Below, one piece after another: positions 12,461 through 24,150 of a DNA stretch of 64,000 nucleotides. The notes beneath the pieces are model-generated. The model was not told where the DNA came from. It ran no database searches and saw only the letters and a program-made list of their open reading frames with translations. The DNA is from Paraspadella gotoi (taxonomy: Eukaryota > Chaetognatha): contig CM119269.1 in assembly GCA_051294375.1 (NCBI GenBank), positions 20,941,665 through 21,005,664 of the forward strand, read 5' to 3'. Position numbers and translations under genes: made by a program. The number at the start of each line of letters is the position of its first letter. The stretch's first letter is position 1.

Positions 12461-12732
12461 CATCAATCACTTTTTTTCTCTGCATCTTTTCTTGCCCCAT
12501 TTCTTATAAATAAAATAAAATATCTAACTATACCAGTTTGAACTCTAAGTCAAAACTAACAATTTTTCAAACGATCTTTTTTATTTAATATTTAACCTCT
12601 TTTTTTGGCGGGGGGTGGAGTGGCAATGTGAACGAAAGCATTCGAGGTTCTCACGTCTTCACCTTTGACGAAAAGTTCTTACCCCTCAACCGCTTCCCCC
12701 AAACCCACCAACCCCAAACCCCCTTATCGCAG

Positions 12733-12875
12733 AGCGGCGTCGAAACACGCTCAACTGAGCCGCAACCTGAACCGAGACAAACGCGCTGCCAAACAAATGG
12801 CCATCCTCGTCTCCTGCTTTGCCTTTTGCTGGCTGCCCTACACCACCGCCGCCCTGGTCAACTCCTTCTGCAAGA
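12733..12875 (+). pseudogene. Inverted copy of GPCR TM6 exon
   Basis: Encodes the end of intracellular loop 3 and TM6: RDKRAAKQMA, then FAFCWLPYTTAALVNSFCK with the class A CWxPY motif. The acceptor is cttatcgcag and the donor is A|GTAAGT (phase 1). This copy is open throughout, while the matching exon on the minus strand (18962-19104) has indels. Because the plus-strand copy lacks the C-terminal exon, I read it as the truncated product of the inverted duplication. Its cleaner sequence is the better guide to the real protein. Confidence 0.8.
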
Positions 12876-12997
12876 GTAAGTCGTCCAGAGAGACCGACAA
12901 TGTTTATGACGGCGAGAATCGGAAAAAGAAAAAAAAATGACTGAATTGAGAAGAATTCGATAACACCGCTCGATACTAGATTGGCGGGGCGAATGAG

Positions 12998-13418
12998 NNN
13001 NNNNNNNNNNNNNNNNNNNNNNNNNNNNNNNNNNNNNNNNNNNNNNNNNNNNNNNNNNNNNNNNNNNNNNNNNNNNNNNNNNNNNNNNNNNNNNNNNNNN
13101 NNNNNNNNNNNNNNNNNNNNNNNNNNNNNNNNNNNNNNNNNNNNNNNNNNNNNNNNNNNNNNNNNNNNNNNNNNNNNNNNNNNNNNNNNNNNNNNNNNNN
13201 NNNNNNNNNNNNNNNNNNNNNNNNNNNNNNNNNNNNNNNNNNNNNNNNNNNNNNNNNNNNNNNNNNNNNNNNNNNNNNNNNNNNNNNNNNNNNNNNNNNN
13301 NNNNNNNNNNNNNNNNNNNNNNNNNNNNNNNNNNNNNNNNNNNNNNNNNNNNNNNNNNNNNNNNNNNNNNNNNNNNNNNNNNNNNNNNNNNNNNNNNNNN
13401 NNNNNNNNNNNNNNNNNN
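12998..13418. other. Assembly gap (421 N)
   Basis: The flanks (ggcggggcgaatgag and agttagggaattttgcag) match the unit of the 70-bp tandem array at 18471-18898, so the gap most likely hides the left-arm copy of that array. Confidence 0.9.
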
Positions 13419-13662
13419 GAACGAGAAGTTAGGGAATTTTGCAGGGTGGTGCTTATAATTCATCGACTCTTTCTGTCCACCAATTTGTGGCGATTATTTT
13501 TTGGCAAAAATTTGAAGACGCATTCACGATTATGTAACAAATAATTACGGAATTAGCGTTGGTGAGATGAGTAATCGGTTACGACGTGTTTCGTGAGCGG
13601 TGAGTTTCACCAGTGGTCGTAGTTGTGGTTGTGACTGCGGTTGTCTTCGACTATTGAGTCAC

Positions 13663-13685
13663 NNNNNNNNNNNNNNNNNNNNNNN
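13663..13685. other. Assembly gap (23 N)
   Basis: The same stretch (gcggtgagtttcaccagtgg to cgactattgagtcac) is present on both sides, showing overlapping contig ends that were not merged. Confidence 0.95.
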
Positions 13686-14663
13686 TCGTGAGCGGTGAGT
13701 TTCACCAGTGGTCGTAGTCTTCGACTATTGAGTCACTGCAATAGTGTACCGCGTTGAAGGAGGCGGGCAGCGATGCTGATGCTTTAGATGATATTTACAA
13801 TGACAGTGAAAACAACTATCACACTATCACACCATATCCCAAATGCAGAAGTATCATCGGTAAATTTCCCCATGAATAACAATAATTACAACGACTTTCG
13901 ATAAGTAAATAAGTAAATGGCCACTGAAATCGGGGCCGTCGTCGTCGTCGTTTTTTATTTCACGCGCCGATCGTCTTCTCACCTGTCAAAAAAGACGACG
14001 ACGACGACGACGACGACGACGATCGCCCATCAACAGTCCTCTCCTATTTCCTTCTCTATTCATCCTAATTTGCATGAGAGATGATGGAGAGAAGAAAAGA
14101 GGAAGAGATGGAGAGAAAAAGAAAAAAAAATGTATTTGAGGAAAGGGAATATGCAACGACTTAATTTTCTCCGCTTTCAGCTTTTAGTAAAAGGCTACCT
14201 TTTTTTAATATCTTTTATAGTATTTTTTTTTTTGTGCTGCTTAACTTAAACTTGTCAAGTTGCTTGTGAGTCTGGGTTGTTTAAATATTTATGGGCTGCA
14301 GGTGCCTCTTTGAGCGCGACCGTTCGCAGTGCTTTGAGGTTTTGAGCGTCACAATGGTCGCCACAGTGAGAGGAGCTTAAATTTCACTCCTCCAAATCCA
14401 CGACTCTAGACTCAACACCACGTGACTCCATCAAACTGTTTATCAAAGCACTAATTTATTATCCAACTAAACTATTTGATTAGATGTTTATTGCCTTACT
14501 ATAATTTTTTTTTTTGCTTAGATTGACGGATAAAATTATCAGATTAATTCGTTCCTTTAAGTTTTCACTCCGGGACTGGTTGATGTGTTCTTTTTTTTTA
14601 TGCCATAATTATGGACAGCCCTTTTATTTATTTATTTTAATTTTGTATATACATTTTTTCCAG

Positions 14664-14755
14664 ACTGCGTCCCCGAGGCGGTCTTTGAAGTCGTCTTCTG
14701 GCTTCTCTGGATGAACTCGACCATCAATCCTCTACTCTATTCCTTTGTCAACGAC
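14664..14755 (+). pseudogene. Truncated inverted copy of GPCR TM7 exon
   Basis: Follows acceptor ttttttccag and encodes the TM7 region, FWLLWMNSTINPLLYSFVND, including the NPxxY motif. After the Asp codon the sequence leaves the duplication and runs into dispersed repeat C; the frame then gives Lys-Asp-Arg-Ser and a stop at 14768-14770. The intact exon on the minus strand continues with Ala-Phe-Arg. This copy therefore cannot encode the normal C-terminus. Confidence 0.8.
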
Positions 14756-14756
14756 A

Positions 14757-14875
14757 AAGACCGTTCCTAGGTAACGCGCAGTGAGGGCGTCACTGAGGGT
14801 GAAGCCCACATGCAACAGTGAGAAGCCATCGCCAATGGGCACATCAGGCAATTGGGCTGTGCCATTCACCGTTTC
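14757..14875 (+). repeat. Dispersed repeat family C, copy 1
   Basis: Matches 31045-31172 in the same orientation: ccgttcctaggtaac, gcgtcactgaggg, aagcccacatgcaacagtga, caatgggcacatcaggcaa. It begins within one or two bases of the inverted-duplication breakpoint. Confidence 0.65.
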
Positions 14876-15149
14876 TTTTCAATCAAAGTTGTACCAACCA
14901 GTTCTTAGATATTTTTTCGTTGGGATGCAAGAAAGATTATATATTTTTGAAAAAAAGAGTTGTTTTTGACCTCAATGAGTGAATAACTTTTTTCAAACAC
15001 TAGAATATATGAGCGTCATGATTGCATAATTCATATTTTTTTTCCGCTTCGTCATTAATTTTTCTCGTTGAAACGCAAAAGTTATGCGCGAGTGGAGTAA
15101 AAATCACCTATCAATATGCGACGAATGACCCTCTGGCGGTAAGTTATGA

Positions 15150-15151
15150 GA

Positions 15152-15237
<86 letters not shown>
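15150..15237. repeat. (GA)n microsatellite
   Basis: GA tract with one or two interruptions. It lies directly 3' of the GPCR stop codon on the minus strand. Confidence 0.95.
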
Positions 15238-15241
<4 letters not shown>

Positions 15242-15247
15242 CTCACG

Positions 15248-15338
15248 TCAAGTCGCTCCTTGAGATAAGCTTTTTTCGCTTGGCCCGGCCTTTCCGGGTT
15301 TGGGGCCGCGACCGCAGAGCATATCCTTGAACGCCTCC
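15248..15338 (-). CDS. GPCR exon: C-terminal tail
   Basis: Acceptor taacattgcag, then G completing the Arg codon, then EAFKDMLCGRGPKPGK and SEKSLSQGAT-stop. AFREAFKDML is the typical amphipathic eighth helix after NPxxY, and the following Cys could be palmitoylated. The exon lies in the unique spacer, so only the minus-strand gene has it; this is what identifies the minus strand as the original orientation. Confidence 0.8.
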
Positions 15339-17148
15339 CTGCAATGTTAAACCGTCGTTAAATAATGTATGTCCGATTAGTATGACTTCTGGTATGTAAT
15401 ACTGTCATTGTCACCGGAATTATGGATTTTTCGAGGGAGAGATACGAGAGATTACGTTCATAGCGGAATAAAGAGTGTACAATATTGAAAAGCGAGAGAG
15501 AGAAGAAGAGAGAGAGAGTATGATACCTCACTCGACAGCCAATATTAGTTTATTTTTTTATATATTTTAATGCCGGTCCCTGAGAGGATGATATCAATAT
15601 TCACTTGCAAAAAACCGTTTTTAAAATTCCTACAATGGTTTCCGCTGAGTATTATAGTGCATAACGTCAGCCTTGAAAGCAAAATTTGTCAGAATAAAAT
15701 TTATCGAGTTTCTTGTTAGATTTCTGACGCGCTAGTACAAAACTATTTAAAAAAAAGAGAAAACGTTTGCTGATTTCTTCCAGCATGAATCCATAATGTG
15801 TAAGACGATAGGTAAACACTGAAGTGAATGTCTCTAGAGGACGGAAAATTTTTCTTTAATTTTATTTAAAATTTATGGTATTTGTACAATAGGATAAATT
15901 GAGATTACTCCCGCTTTGCCGAAATTTTTATTAACAAAGATTTGTACTGCGTAGTCAAATCCTTAGTTCTCTCACGGTAAAAAAAGTTATTTCTTGAATA
16001 ACTTTGGAAAGAAAAGAGGTAGGAAAGTGGGTGAGGTATTAAATTAAAGCCTAATCAATGGGACACCTCTTCTGAAATAGTTTTATTAAATTTTATCCAT
16101 AAATCTTACATCAGCTTTATATTATAAATCGAGTTAAAAGTAAAAAATAACAGTTTTTTGCATTAAAAATTTCAATGAAGGCATGTGAATTTTTTTTCTT
16201 CTTTCGTAATTTGAGAAAGGAAAGACTAAATTACATTTATGATACCATTAAAATTTGCTCTACTCTATAAATTTGCTTGTAATTTTTTTAGTTAAAGTAA
16301 AAAAACAAGCAAAAATTTATGAAATAGCTAGAGATAAAATGTTTTATTTAAATATGAAAAATGATAAATACAAAAATATTTTCAAGATTGATATAAACAG
16401 TCTGGACATCTACTTCTTGTCTGTGAAAAAAAAAATTGTCATTTTCCATTATCTTCAACTGCAAACAAAAGGATGCACACGACTGCTTGTTTATCATAAT
16501 AAAATTTTAAAAAATTACATAGCTGGTGACATATTTGACAAAGCAAGACATCATTGTGTTTATTTGTATTGATAATTTTCTTTTAAATATAACAACCTTT
16601 ATACAAGGAATTTATAATTCTATTACTTATGTCCGTTTAAATTAAGAAAAAAAAATTTCGCGGAATAGACCCATTCGGAAAGGGTTCATGACTGACTAAT
16701 GATCGAATTTTTTAGGTTTCTTTACTGTCCCTTTCACAAGACATAAAGTCATGATTATCATGTCAGTATGTCCATATTATCTGTACCCCTTTTCTGCAAC
16801 CTGCATTCTGATTTTCTTTTTTTCACCTTTCAAATGTATTAAATAAAAAAAAAATTATTCTGAGAGAACGATTGGCGTGGAAGGCATAGCCATGGTAAGC
16901 CTTAGTTACCCCACTTCCCGATCGAATTTTCTCAAACGAGGTTTTTTTCCATCTATTCGATACATAACACTAACTATTGGTACTATTATTTTTTTTATTT
17001 TTTTCATGAAATTTTGCGTAATCAGAGAAACGTTTAGCGTGTCAAACAAAATATGAGAAAAGAAAAGAGAAAAACGATCGTGACAAATTTGAATATAATC
17101 TTCATGCGAGGAATCTAGAGAAGAGAGTGAGGCAGAGAGAGGTCAAGT

Positions 17149-17199
<51 letters not shown>

Positions 17200-19104
17200 T
17201 CACTGCACTCGCCTGAAGGCGTCGTGACAAAGGAATAGAGTAGAGGATTGATGGTCGAGTTCATCCAGAGAAGCCAGAAGACGACTTCAAAGACCGCCTC
17301 GGGGACGCAGTCTGGAAAAAATGTATATACAAAATTAAAGAAATAAATAAAAGGGCTGTCCATAATTATGGCATAAAAAAGAAAAAAACACATCAACCAG
17401 TCCCGGAGTGAAAACTTAAAGGAACGATTAATCTGATAATTTTATCCGTAAATCTAAGCAAAAAAAAAAATTATAGTAAGGCAATAAACATCTAATCAAA
17501 TAGTTTAGTGGATAATAAATTTGTGCTTTTGATAAACAGTTTGGTGAAGTCACTGGTGTTGAGTCTAGAGTCGTGGATTTGGAGGAGGAAATTTAAGCTC
17601 CTCTCACTGTGGCGACCAATTGTGACGCTCAAGCCTCAAGCACTGCGAACGGTCGCGCTCAAAGTGGCACCTGCAGCCCATAAATATTTAAACAACCCAG
17701 ATCACAAGCAACTTACAATTTAAGTTAAGCAGCACAAAAAAAAAAGAATACTAATAAAAATATTAAAAAAGGTAGCCTGTTTTTACTAAAAGCTGAAAGC
17801 GAGAAAATTAAGTCGTTGCATATTCCCTTTCCTCAAATACATTTTTTTTTCTTTTTCTCTCCTTCTCTTCCTCTTTCTTCTCTCCATGCGATCTCTCATG
17901 CAAATTAGGATGAAGTAGAGAAGGAAAATAGGAGAGGACTGTTGGATGGGCGATCGTCGTCGTCGTCGTCGTCGTCGTCGTACGTCGTCGTCTTTTTTGA
18001 CAGGTGAGAGACGATCGGCGCGTGAAATAAAAAACGACGACGACGACGGCCACGATTTCAGTGGCCATTTATTTATTTAGCTTATCGAAAGTCGTTGTAA
18101 TTATTGTTATTCATTGGGAAAATTTACCGATGATAATTCTGCATTTGGCGATATGGTGTGATAGTGTGATAGTTGTTTGTCATTGTAAATATCATCTAAA
18201 GCATCAGCATCGCTACCTGCCTCCTTCAACGCGGTACACTATTGCAGTGACTCAATATTCGAAGACAACCGCAGTCCACAACCACAACTACGACCACTGG
18301 TGAAACTCACCGGCTCAAACCGTTTTACTCACTCACGAAACACGTCGTAACGATTACTCATCTCACCAACGCTAATTCCGTAATTATTTGTTACTTAATC
18401 GTGATTGCGTCTTCAAATTTTTTCCAAAAAAATAATCGCCACAAATTGGTGGACAGAAAGAGTCGATGAAGTACGAGTGGTGCACAAAGGATCAATTATA
18501 AGCACCACCGTGGCAAATTCCCCTAACTCCTCATTCGCCCCGCCAATCGGTACACAAAGGCCCAAATTATAAGCAACACCGCTGTAAAATTCCCTACTCC
18601 TCATTCGCCCCGCCAATCTAGTTTCGAGCGGTGTTATCGAATTCTCAATCTAGTACACAAAGGCTCAAATTATAAGCACCACCCTGCAAAAATTCCCTAA
18701 CTCCTCATTCGCCCCGCCATCTAGTCACAAAGGCTGAAATTATAAGCACCACCTGCAAAATCCCTAACTCCTCATTCGCCCCGCCAATCTAGTACAACAA
18801 AGGCTCAAATTATAAGCAACACCTTAAATTCCGCTAACTCCTCATTCGCCCCGCCAAATCTAGTTTCGAGCGGTGTTATCGAATTCTTCACAATTCAGTC
18901 TTTTTTTTTCTTTTCGGATTATCGCCGTCATAAACAGTGTCGGTCTCTCTGGACGACTTACTCTTGCAGAAGGAGTTGACCAGGGCGCGGTGGTGTAGCG
19001 GCAGCAGCAAAGGCAAAGCAGGAGACGAGGATGGCCATTTGTTTCGCGGCGCGTTTGTCGTCGGTTCAGGTTGCGGCTCAGCTTGAGCGTGTTTCGACGC
19101 CGCT
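15248..19104 (-). CDS. Aminergic GPCR, 3' part (TM6, TM7, C-tail)
   Basis: Three minus-strand exons (19104-18962, 17311-17213, 15338-15248) join in phase 1, then phase 2, to give the end of a class A receptor. The order is a basic loop-3 end (RDKRAAKQ), TM6 with CWLPY, an extracellular FCKNCVPE, TM7 with FWLLWMNSTINPLLY, an eighth-helix stretch NDAFREAFKDMLC, and a short tail ending SLSQGAT-stop. FWLLW resembles histamine H3/H4 receptors, while FCK-x-CVPE and NSTINP resemble muscarinic receptors, so the ligand is an amine-type transmitter but unresolved. The intron after TM7 uses a GC donor (CAG|GCGAGT). TM1-TM5 were not found. The minus-strand TM7 exon lacks one A (tttgtcacgac; the inverted copy reads tttgtcaacgac) and TM6 also has indels, probably sequence errors. 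Confidence 0.85.
15345..17120. other. Spacer of inverted duplication 2 (GPCR intron)
   Basis: AT-rich DNA between the TM7 and tail exons. A 105-codon plus-strand ORF at 16255-16572 is rich in Lys, Ile, Asn and Tyr as expected from AT bias; I do not recognise it and would not call it a gene. A short (GA)n lies near 15492-15520. Confidence 0.5.
17127..17199. repeat. (GA)n microsatellite
   Basis: Interrupted GA tract just inside the GPCR intron with the GC donor. Confidence 0.9.
17213..17311 (-). CDS. GPCR exon: TM7
   Basis: Starts after tttttccag and ends CTTCAG|GCGAGT. It is 99 nt as given and 100 nt once the missing A of the Val-Asn codons is allowed for, which restores phase 2 at its end. 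It encodes CVPEAVFEVVFWLLW and NSTINPLLYSFVNDAF. Confidence 0.85.
18471..18898. repeat. Tandem array, about 70-bp unit, five copies
   Basis: Five imperfect units share caaattataagcaccacc, attccctaactcctcattc and gccccgccaatctag. Two of them carry an extra tttcgagcggtgttatcg block. It lies in the GPCR intron between TM6 and TM7. A single diverged unit sits at 24990-25057. Confidence 0.85.
18962..19104 (-). CDS. GPCR exon: loop 3 end and TM6
   Basis: Acceptor side ttatcgcag and donor GTAAGT. It corresponds to 12733-12875 on the other arm. Compared with that copy it has several one-base gains and losses in the TM6 coding part (for example gcgcggtggtgtagcggcag), which break the frame in the raw sequence. 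Confidence 0.8.
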
Positions 19105-20035
19105 CTGCGATAAGGGGGTTTGGGTTAAGTGGTTTCGTTTGGGGTGGTGGGTTTGGGGGAAGGGGTTGAGGGTAAGAACTTTTTCGTCAAAGGTGAAGAC
19201 GTGCAGAACCACGAATGCTTTCGTTCACATTGCCACTCCACCCCCACCAAAAAAAGAGGTTAAATATTAAATAAAAAAAATACGCTTTGAAAATTTGTTA
19301 GTTTTGACTTAGAGTTTCAAACTGCTTATAGTTTAGATATTTTATTTTATTTATAAGAATGAGGCAAGAAAGAATGCAGAGAAAAAAAGTGATTGATGAA
19401 TGAGAGAGAGAGAGAGAGCAGAGAGAGAGAGGTTAGAGAGAGATAGAGAGAGAGAATCAGAGAGAGAGAGAGCAGAACCAGCTAATTGCTTTTCCTCCTT
19501 ACCACGTTTGCCAAGCTCGCAATGAGAGACAGGCGTCGTCGCTTTGGTGCTCTACAAGACAAAAAACGAAACTGACCGGACAACGATGGAAGACGCCGAT
19601 CGCCTCTCGCGGTGGGCGAGCGCGTTTACTTCCAACTCCCCGAGGAGAGAAGAGATTGTGACCTAGGGAGAGTCCGAGACAAAGAGCAAAGTGAGTGGAA
19701 AAGTGAGTTGGCTTCCTTCAAATGCAAGAAACTTTATTTTTTTTACGTTACAATTCATTGCCAATAAAGATTTAATAATCTCTAACAAAACAAACAATTT
19801 TTGGAACAAACAATAAAACTCGACATTTTGGCCTATTTTACTGTATTATTAAAATTACCATCAGAGAAAATTGACAAGCAAAGCCAAAAAGCGTACTGAG
19901 CTCACGAGACATTTGCCACGTCAAACACTTTTTATTCGTTGCAAGTGATTCGTTATGAGCGGCGTTTGAAAACGCACAGGTTAATGTACATCCCTCTTCT
20001 CTCTCTCTCTCTCTGCTCTCGTCTCTCTCATCTCT

Positions 20036-20067
<32 letters not shown>

Positions 20068-20445
20068 ATATTCCCTCCCACCTGGTCATGGGCGGGCTCC
20101 GTGTGCCGGTTTGGCGGTGAGGCGGAATGGGCGAACGTTTGTCCGGCGAAGATGACGAGGTGACATCAGAGACTGGGGTCATGGAGAAGAGTCGTTGTCC
20201 AGAACTCGAGAGTGGAGGGGAAGAGAGCAGAGAGAGATTGATGGAGAGAGAGATGAGAGAGTGAGAGAAGCTATTAGCCGTTTTCACATTCATCGGAAAA
20301 CCGTCATGACTCATGCGGCCATTATCGGCCCGTTAAAAAATGGTCAAAGTTCAAGGATGTTGACGAGAGCATTTTAATAGTCGAAATCTTAAAATGAAAA
20401 TGACAGTTTTAAGCACGTTTTTCTTTTTAATGTGTTAAAGGGGGC

Positions 20446-21056
20446 GACGTGTGTGTGACGAATCGGCAGGATTTGGGCGCCGCCAAAAGCCCTACACCTT
20501 TTTATGCTGTCCCTGCCGGAGATTGCAGACTTGCGAGCCAGGGTCGAATGGGACCGGAGGGGGTGCGAAGACCACGCGGGGCATTGCCTGGCACGAGATT
20601 ACCGCAGGCGAAATTGAATTCAACTAAGGGGGAAAAGATCAAAAATCAAGGTGATTTTGAAAAGGAATCGATTCATTACAAGAGCCTCGTCAAATACAAT
20701 TTAGCAGGCTTGATTAAAGAGATAAAATGAAGAAAGAGATGAGAGTACGCCGCTCAGAGAAGACGAACCATCGAGTTTAACGGAACACCCAAACGAGGTC
20801 GAGAGAATGCGAGAGAGAGGAGAGAAATGAAGATGCATGCAACAAAAAACACAAGAGAAAACAAACAAACCAAAGAAAGAGAAGGCCAGTTAAGAATCAG
20901 TACGCCAAAAGAAGATAAACAGAAAAAAAGTAAAAAAAAAAAAAAGAACGACGTGAAGATATACATTGGTCATAGGAGGTGAGTGTTAGAGCTTTTCAAA
21001 AACCTTAAATGAAAACCTCGGATATATTAAGAAAACAAAAATAATATTTAAAGGAT
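20446..21056. other. Unassigned region with a GC-rich 93-codon ORF
   Basis: 20449-20730 is open on the plus strand and GC-rich in its first half (gccgccaaaagccctacacc). It has no recognised motif, no clear signal or splice sites, and its second half is AT-rich. The rest is purine-rich. A dispersed-repeat origin seems more likely than a gene. Confidence 0.3.
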
Positions 21057-21081
21057 NNNNNNNNNNNNNNNNNNNNNNNNN
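21057..21081. other. Assembly gap (25 N)
   Basis: Exactly 25 N; it abuts a family C repeat. Confidence 0.99.
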
Positions 21082-21180
21082 CTGAGCCAACGCAGTGTGA
21101 GGTCGTTAGGACTGTGGAGTGTTGATGGAAAGCAAGGCTTGGGACGGTACGTTCCGCCTCTGAGCCAATGTGACTTTTAA
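21082..21180 (-). repeat. Dispersed repeat family C, copy 2 (partial)
   Basis: Reverse complement of about 30955-31045: ctgagccaacgcagtgtgag, cgttaggactgtggagtgtt and cctctgagccaatg match the left part of the 31-kb copy. It is cut by the gap on its left. Confidence 0.65.
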
Positions 21181-21225
21181 TTAAATTCTTTTTTTGCATA
21201 GTGTTGACGCGAGGAAGATGAACTG

Positions 21226-21600
21226 ATGTCCAGAAACTCGATTATCGCCAACCGTCCAGGTCATTGCTTGGCCAGGTCACGGCTTGGTAAGGCCCAAGCT
21301 TCGTCTTGCTGCGGCCCAGAATCGACTCTGCTCGGCTTGCTGCGATTTAATCCAGGATTCTTTCCGTTTACAGAAGCTCAAACGAAGATTGCCTGCAAAT
21401 TGCACGATGCACATTAAGTCTCTGGAAGTAGCAGCGGGATGGTAATGTCATCCTCTTTCTCTCTCTCTCTCTCTCTCTCTCCTCTCTCTTCTCTCTACTC
21501 TCTCTCTCTCTCTCTTCTCAAATAGGAGATGAAATCATCACAATCATCATCATCATCATCGCAAGGCTGTTAAGTAGTTAAGCATCCATTTTTTTGCTCA
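21226..21600. other. Short unassigned ORF and microsatellites
   Basis: A 63-codon plus-strand ORF (21226-21417) with no recognised motif is followed by an interrupted (CT)n tract (21457-21517) and a short (ATC)n run (21539-21560). Confidence 0.35.
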
Positions 21601-22544
21601 AATATTTTGCCCCTTCTTCCAAAAGTTATACGTCGTTCAGGCAACTTCTTGATCACTTCGACACAAAAATCTGTGACATTTCAAAATATTATGCGATAAC
21701 TGAACTTGGTGTTACGATCGGTGACTGAAATGAGCTCATTGGAGCTCAATGTATTGAATATTATAAATTCGTTTTGCTACGTACATTATATAAATAATGT
21801 GGTAACACGTCTTAGAGATTTCGTAATAAGTTAGTTAAAAACTTGTCACGAGATACCTAATGTGTATTATGAATTTTGGCTATCATTTGTATGGAAGTAA
21901 TATTGTCAATTTTGTCGATTTTAGGGATTTTTTTTTTCTTGGAGATTTTTGAAATGTAAGAAAAAAGTGAATATTAAATGGCATTCTGTCTTTCAAACTG
22001 ATGAGAATTTCGATTATGTATTATGTATTATGTTGGTCCGATTTTACAGCATATTTTTAAAAGCAACTTTTTTCACTCCTGATTGGTCGATCAGAATCCA
22101 ATCTAAACTAATCAAATTATTTTTTTAAACCGACCCACGGTTTCGACGAGTACTCTTTCAAGTATTTATTTACAGCATTACCTTTGAACAAAAAAAAACA
22201 GTATCTCGCACTTTCTCAGTATCTCAAAATACTTTTATCGCACATACAATTTAATACATTTTTCGTCGCTCGAATTTCAAATCAATATTCGTCCTTGGTC
22301 GGAAACGAGTTCTCTTTTTTTCTCTTTTCTCACCGCAACGACATTAGTCATTAAGACTTATTCGCTGGCCCAACTTGTTACTTTAATACTTTGTTTTATC
22401 GAGTTATATACATTTAGAATACTGATCTTTTCCGTATTCGGGTTTCGATATTCGAATTTAACGTTTTTTTCGGATCTAAAACGAGACGCACGGTTGGTTT
22501 GGTTTCCGTTTGTTTTTTTTTTAATTCTTAATAATGCCTCATAA
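21601..22544. other. AT-rich intergenic DNA, nothing seen
   Basis: No ORF, repeat or RNA gene could be supported here. Confidence 0.5.
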
Positions 22545-22884
22545 GGCCCTTATTTAACCAGAACGCCCCATTTTATATTAAAAAATGAATTAGATTATTT
22601 TTTTAAATTGGGTATTAAAGTTATTTAGGTTAAGGATTATTGTTTAGGGTTAAGGGTTAGCGTTAAAAATTAGGGATAAGGGTTAAAGGAAAAGGTTCAT
22701 AAATATTGTTTATTTCATGTTTCTTAATAAAACTCGTTGTACATTAATAAATAATTCATTTTCTACCTCAAACAGAATTAGGGAATGATTTATAAGTTTA
22801 AAATATATTTAAATTAAATATTAAAATTAAAATTAAATTCGAGGAAAATGAACAGAAATGGGGCACTCTCGGAAAAGAGAGCCC
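22545..22884 (+). mobile_element. MITE-like element, copy 3
   Basis: An independent copy of the element at 2466-2755. Its left end ggcccttatttaaccagaac and right end in reverse complement (ggctctcttttccgagagtg) both run to gccccattt, so the terminal inverted repeats are clearer here. The interior again holds ggttaaggatt and ttagggttaagggttag runs. About 340 bp. Confidence 0.75.
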
Positions 22885-23718
22885 AGATGGGCCCTTGCGT
22901 TAAGTTAAACGCACTCAAACGTTCTTGGCTCACTAAATTAGCAATCAATATTTTGTTTTTCATTTTTCTTTATTGATATAATTGCTCATTTTTTCATCCA
23001 GTGATTGATCAGCGCTCATTTTTCGGTTTCAAAGCTCAAAAAAAATTCATGTAAAAATTAAAAATGAAAAGATTATTCATATTTCTTTCTCCTTCCTCTC
23101 CACAATTCATGTTGTCTAATAAATACATTTTATTGTTAAACTATGACAATTATTATTTAGACTCATGTTCATACGATTAGAAAGCGAAGGTATTGACTCT
23201 ATATTTGTTAGTATAATCAATCATTTTTAGCACTAGTTTGATAATCATTAGATTACTGTTTTTACATTTACTTCTGTAATCCAATGTTCCACTATTCCCG
23301 CGCCTTTTTTCTCCGTTTCATCTTCCCGCCTGTTTGAATCGACTTTTACCTTACCCTATTCACTCACGCCTTTCTCTTTTTTAAGAAATTCCATCTCTAC
23401 CAGCTCCCCCATTTTTCTCACCCACAGTGTTTTATTTTCGCATTCGATTTTATGGATTCTCATTTTCTTTTCCTCCGCAGTCGATGTATATCGCTGTGGA
23501 AAGGTGCGAACGATAAGATTAAATTTGAAATGACAGTCTTTAGAAATATAGTAAGCCGGTAAATGGATTTAAAAATTACAAAATGTATGAAAACGAAAAA
23601 TTTTTTAGAACAAGAGCAAACGAAATCAAATATCGAGCATGAGGATTTCTGTAGATATAACGAACTGACAGATTTCCGTTGATAGCCAATTTGATGATAG
23701 ATAATCTGACAGATGATC
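22885..23718. other. AT-rich intergenic DNA, nothing seen
   Basis: No gene or repeat supported. Confidence 0.5.
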
Positions 23719-24150
23719 TGTCTCTCTCTCTCTCTCGTCCTCTCTCCTTCTCCTCTCTCTGCTCTCTCTCTCTCTCTCTCTCTCTCTGCTCTCTCTCTCT
23801 CTCTCTCCTTTACCTCTGGCCTTTTTGATATTTTACCTCCCCAATCTTAATCTCGCATTTCCCCGTCTTTAGTGCCCTTTGGCCGGCGGATCCTTTCCTT
23901 CTTTTTTTTTCTCTTCTTTTTCTTCTTTTTCTTTACCTTTTCTTTCTTTTTTTCTTCTCATATTACTCTATCCTTTCTTTATTTTTTTCCCCTTTTTATC
24001 CTCTCTCATTTCCTTATTTTCCTTTTTCTCTTCAGCACTTTATTTTCTCTGTTATTTTCTTCGTTCGTTTCTCCTTACTTTCAACTCACCCTTACCTTCT
24101 AACCTTTAGCTCACCTCCCTTCTTCTTCTTTCCTCCCCCTCTTTATCTCC
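23719..24150. repeat. (CT)n then long pyrimidine-rich tract
   Basis: Interrupted CT tract (23719-23812) followed by T/C-rich DNA with ttctttttcttc-type runs to about 24150. ORFs here are Ser/Phe/Leu-rich by composition only. Confidence 0.8.

Larger units (their letters stand above)
17221..20444 (-). repeat. Inverted duplication 2, right arm
   Basis: Reverse complement of 11487-14755. It carries the intact-context GPCR TM6 and TM7 exons, a (GTC)n tract at 17953-17997, the 70-bp array at 18471-18898 and paired CT/GA tracts. The outer edge is near 20444 (taatgtgttaaagggggcg). Confidence 0.9.

Noticed and set aside
16255-16572. 105-codon AT-rich ORF
   Set aside because: Lys/Ile/Asn/Tyr content follows base bias; no motif and no start context.
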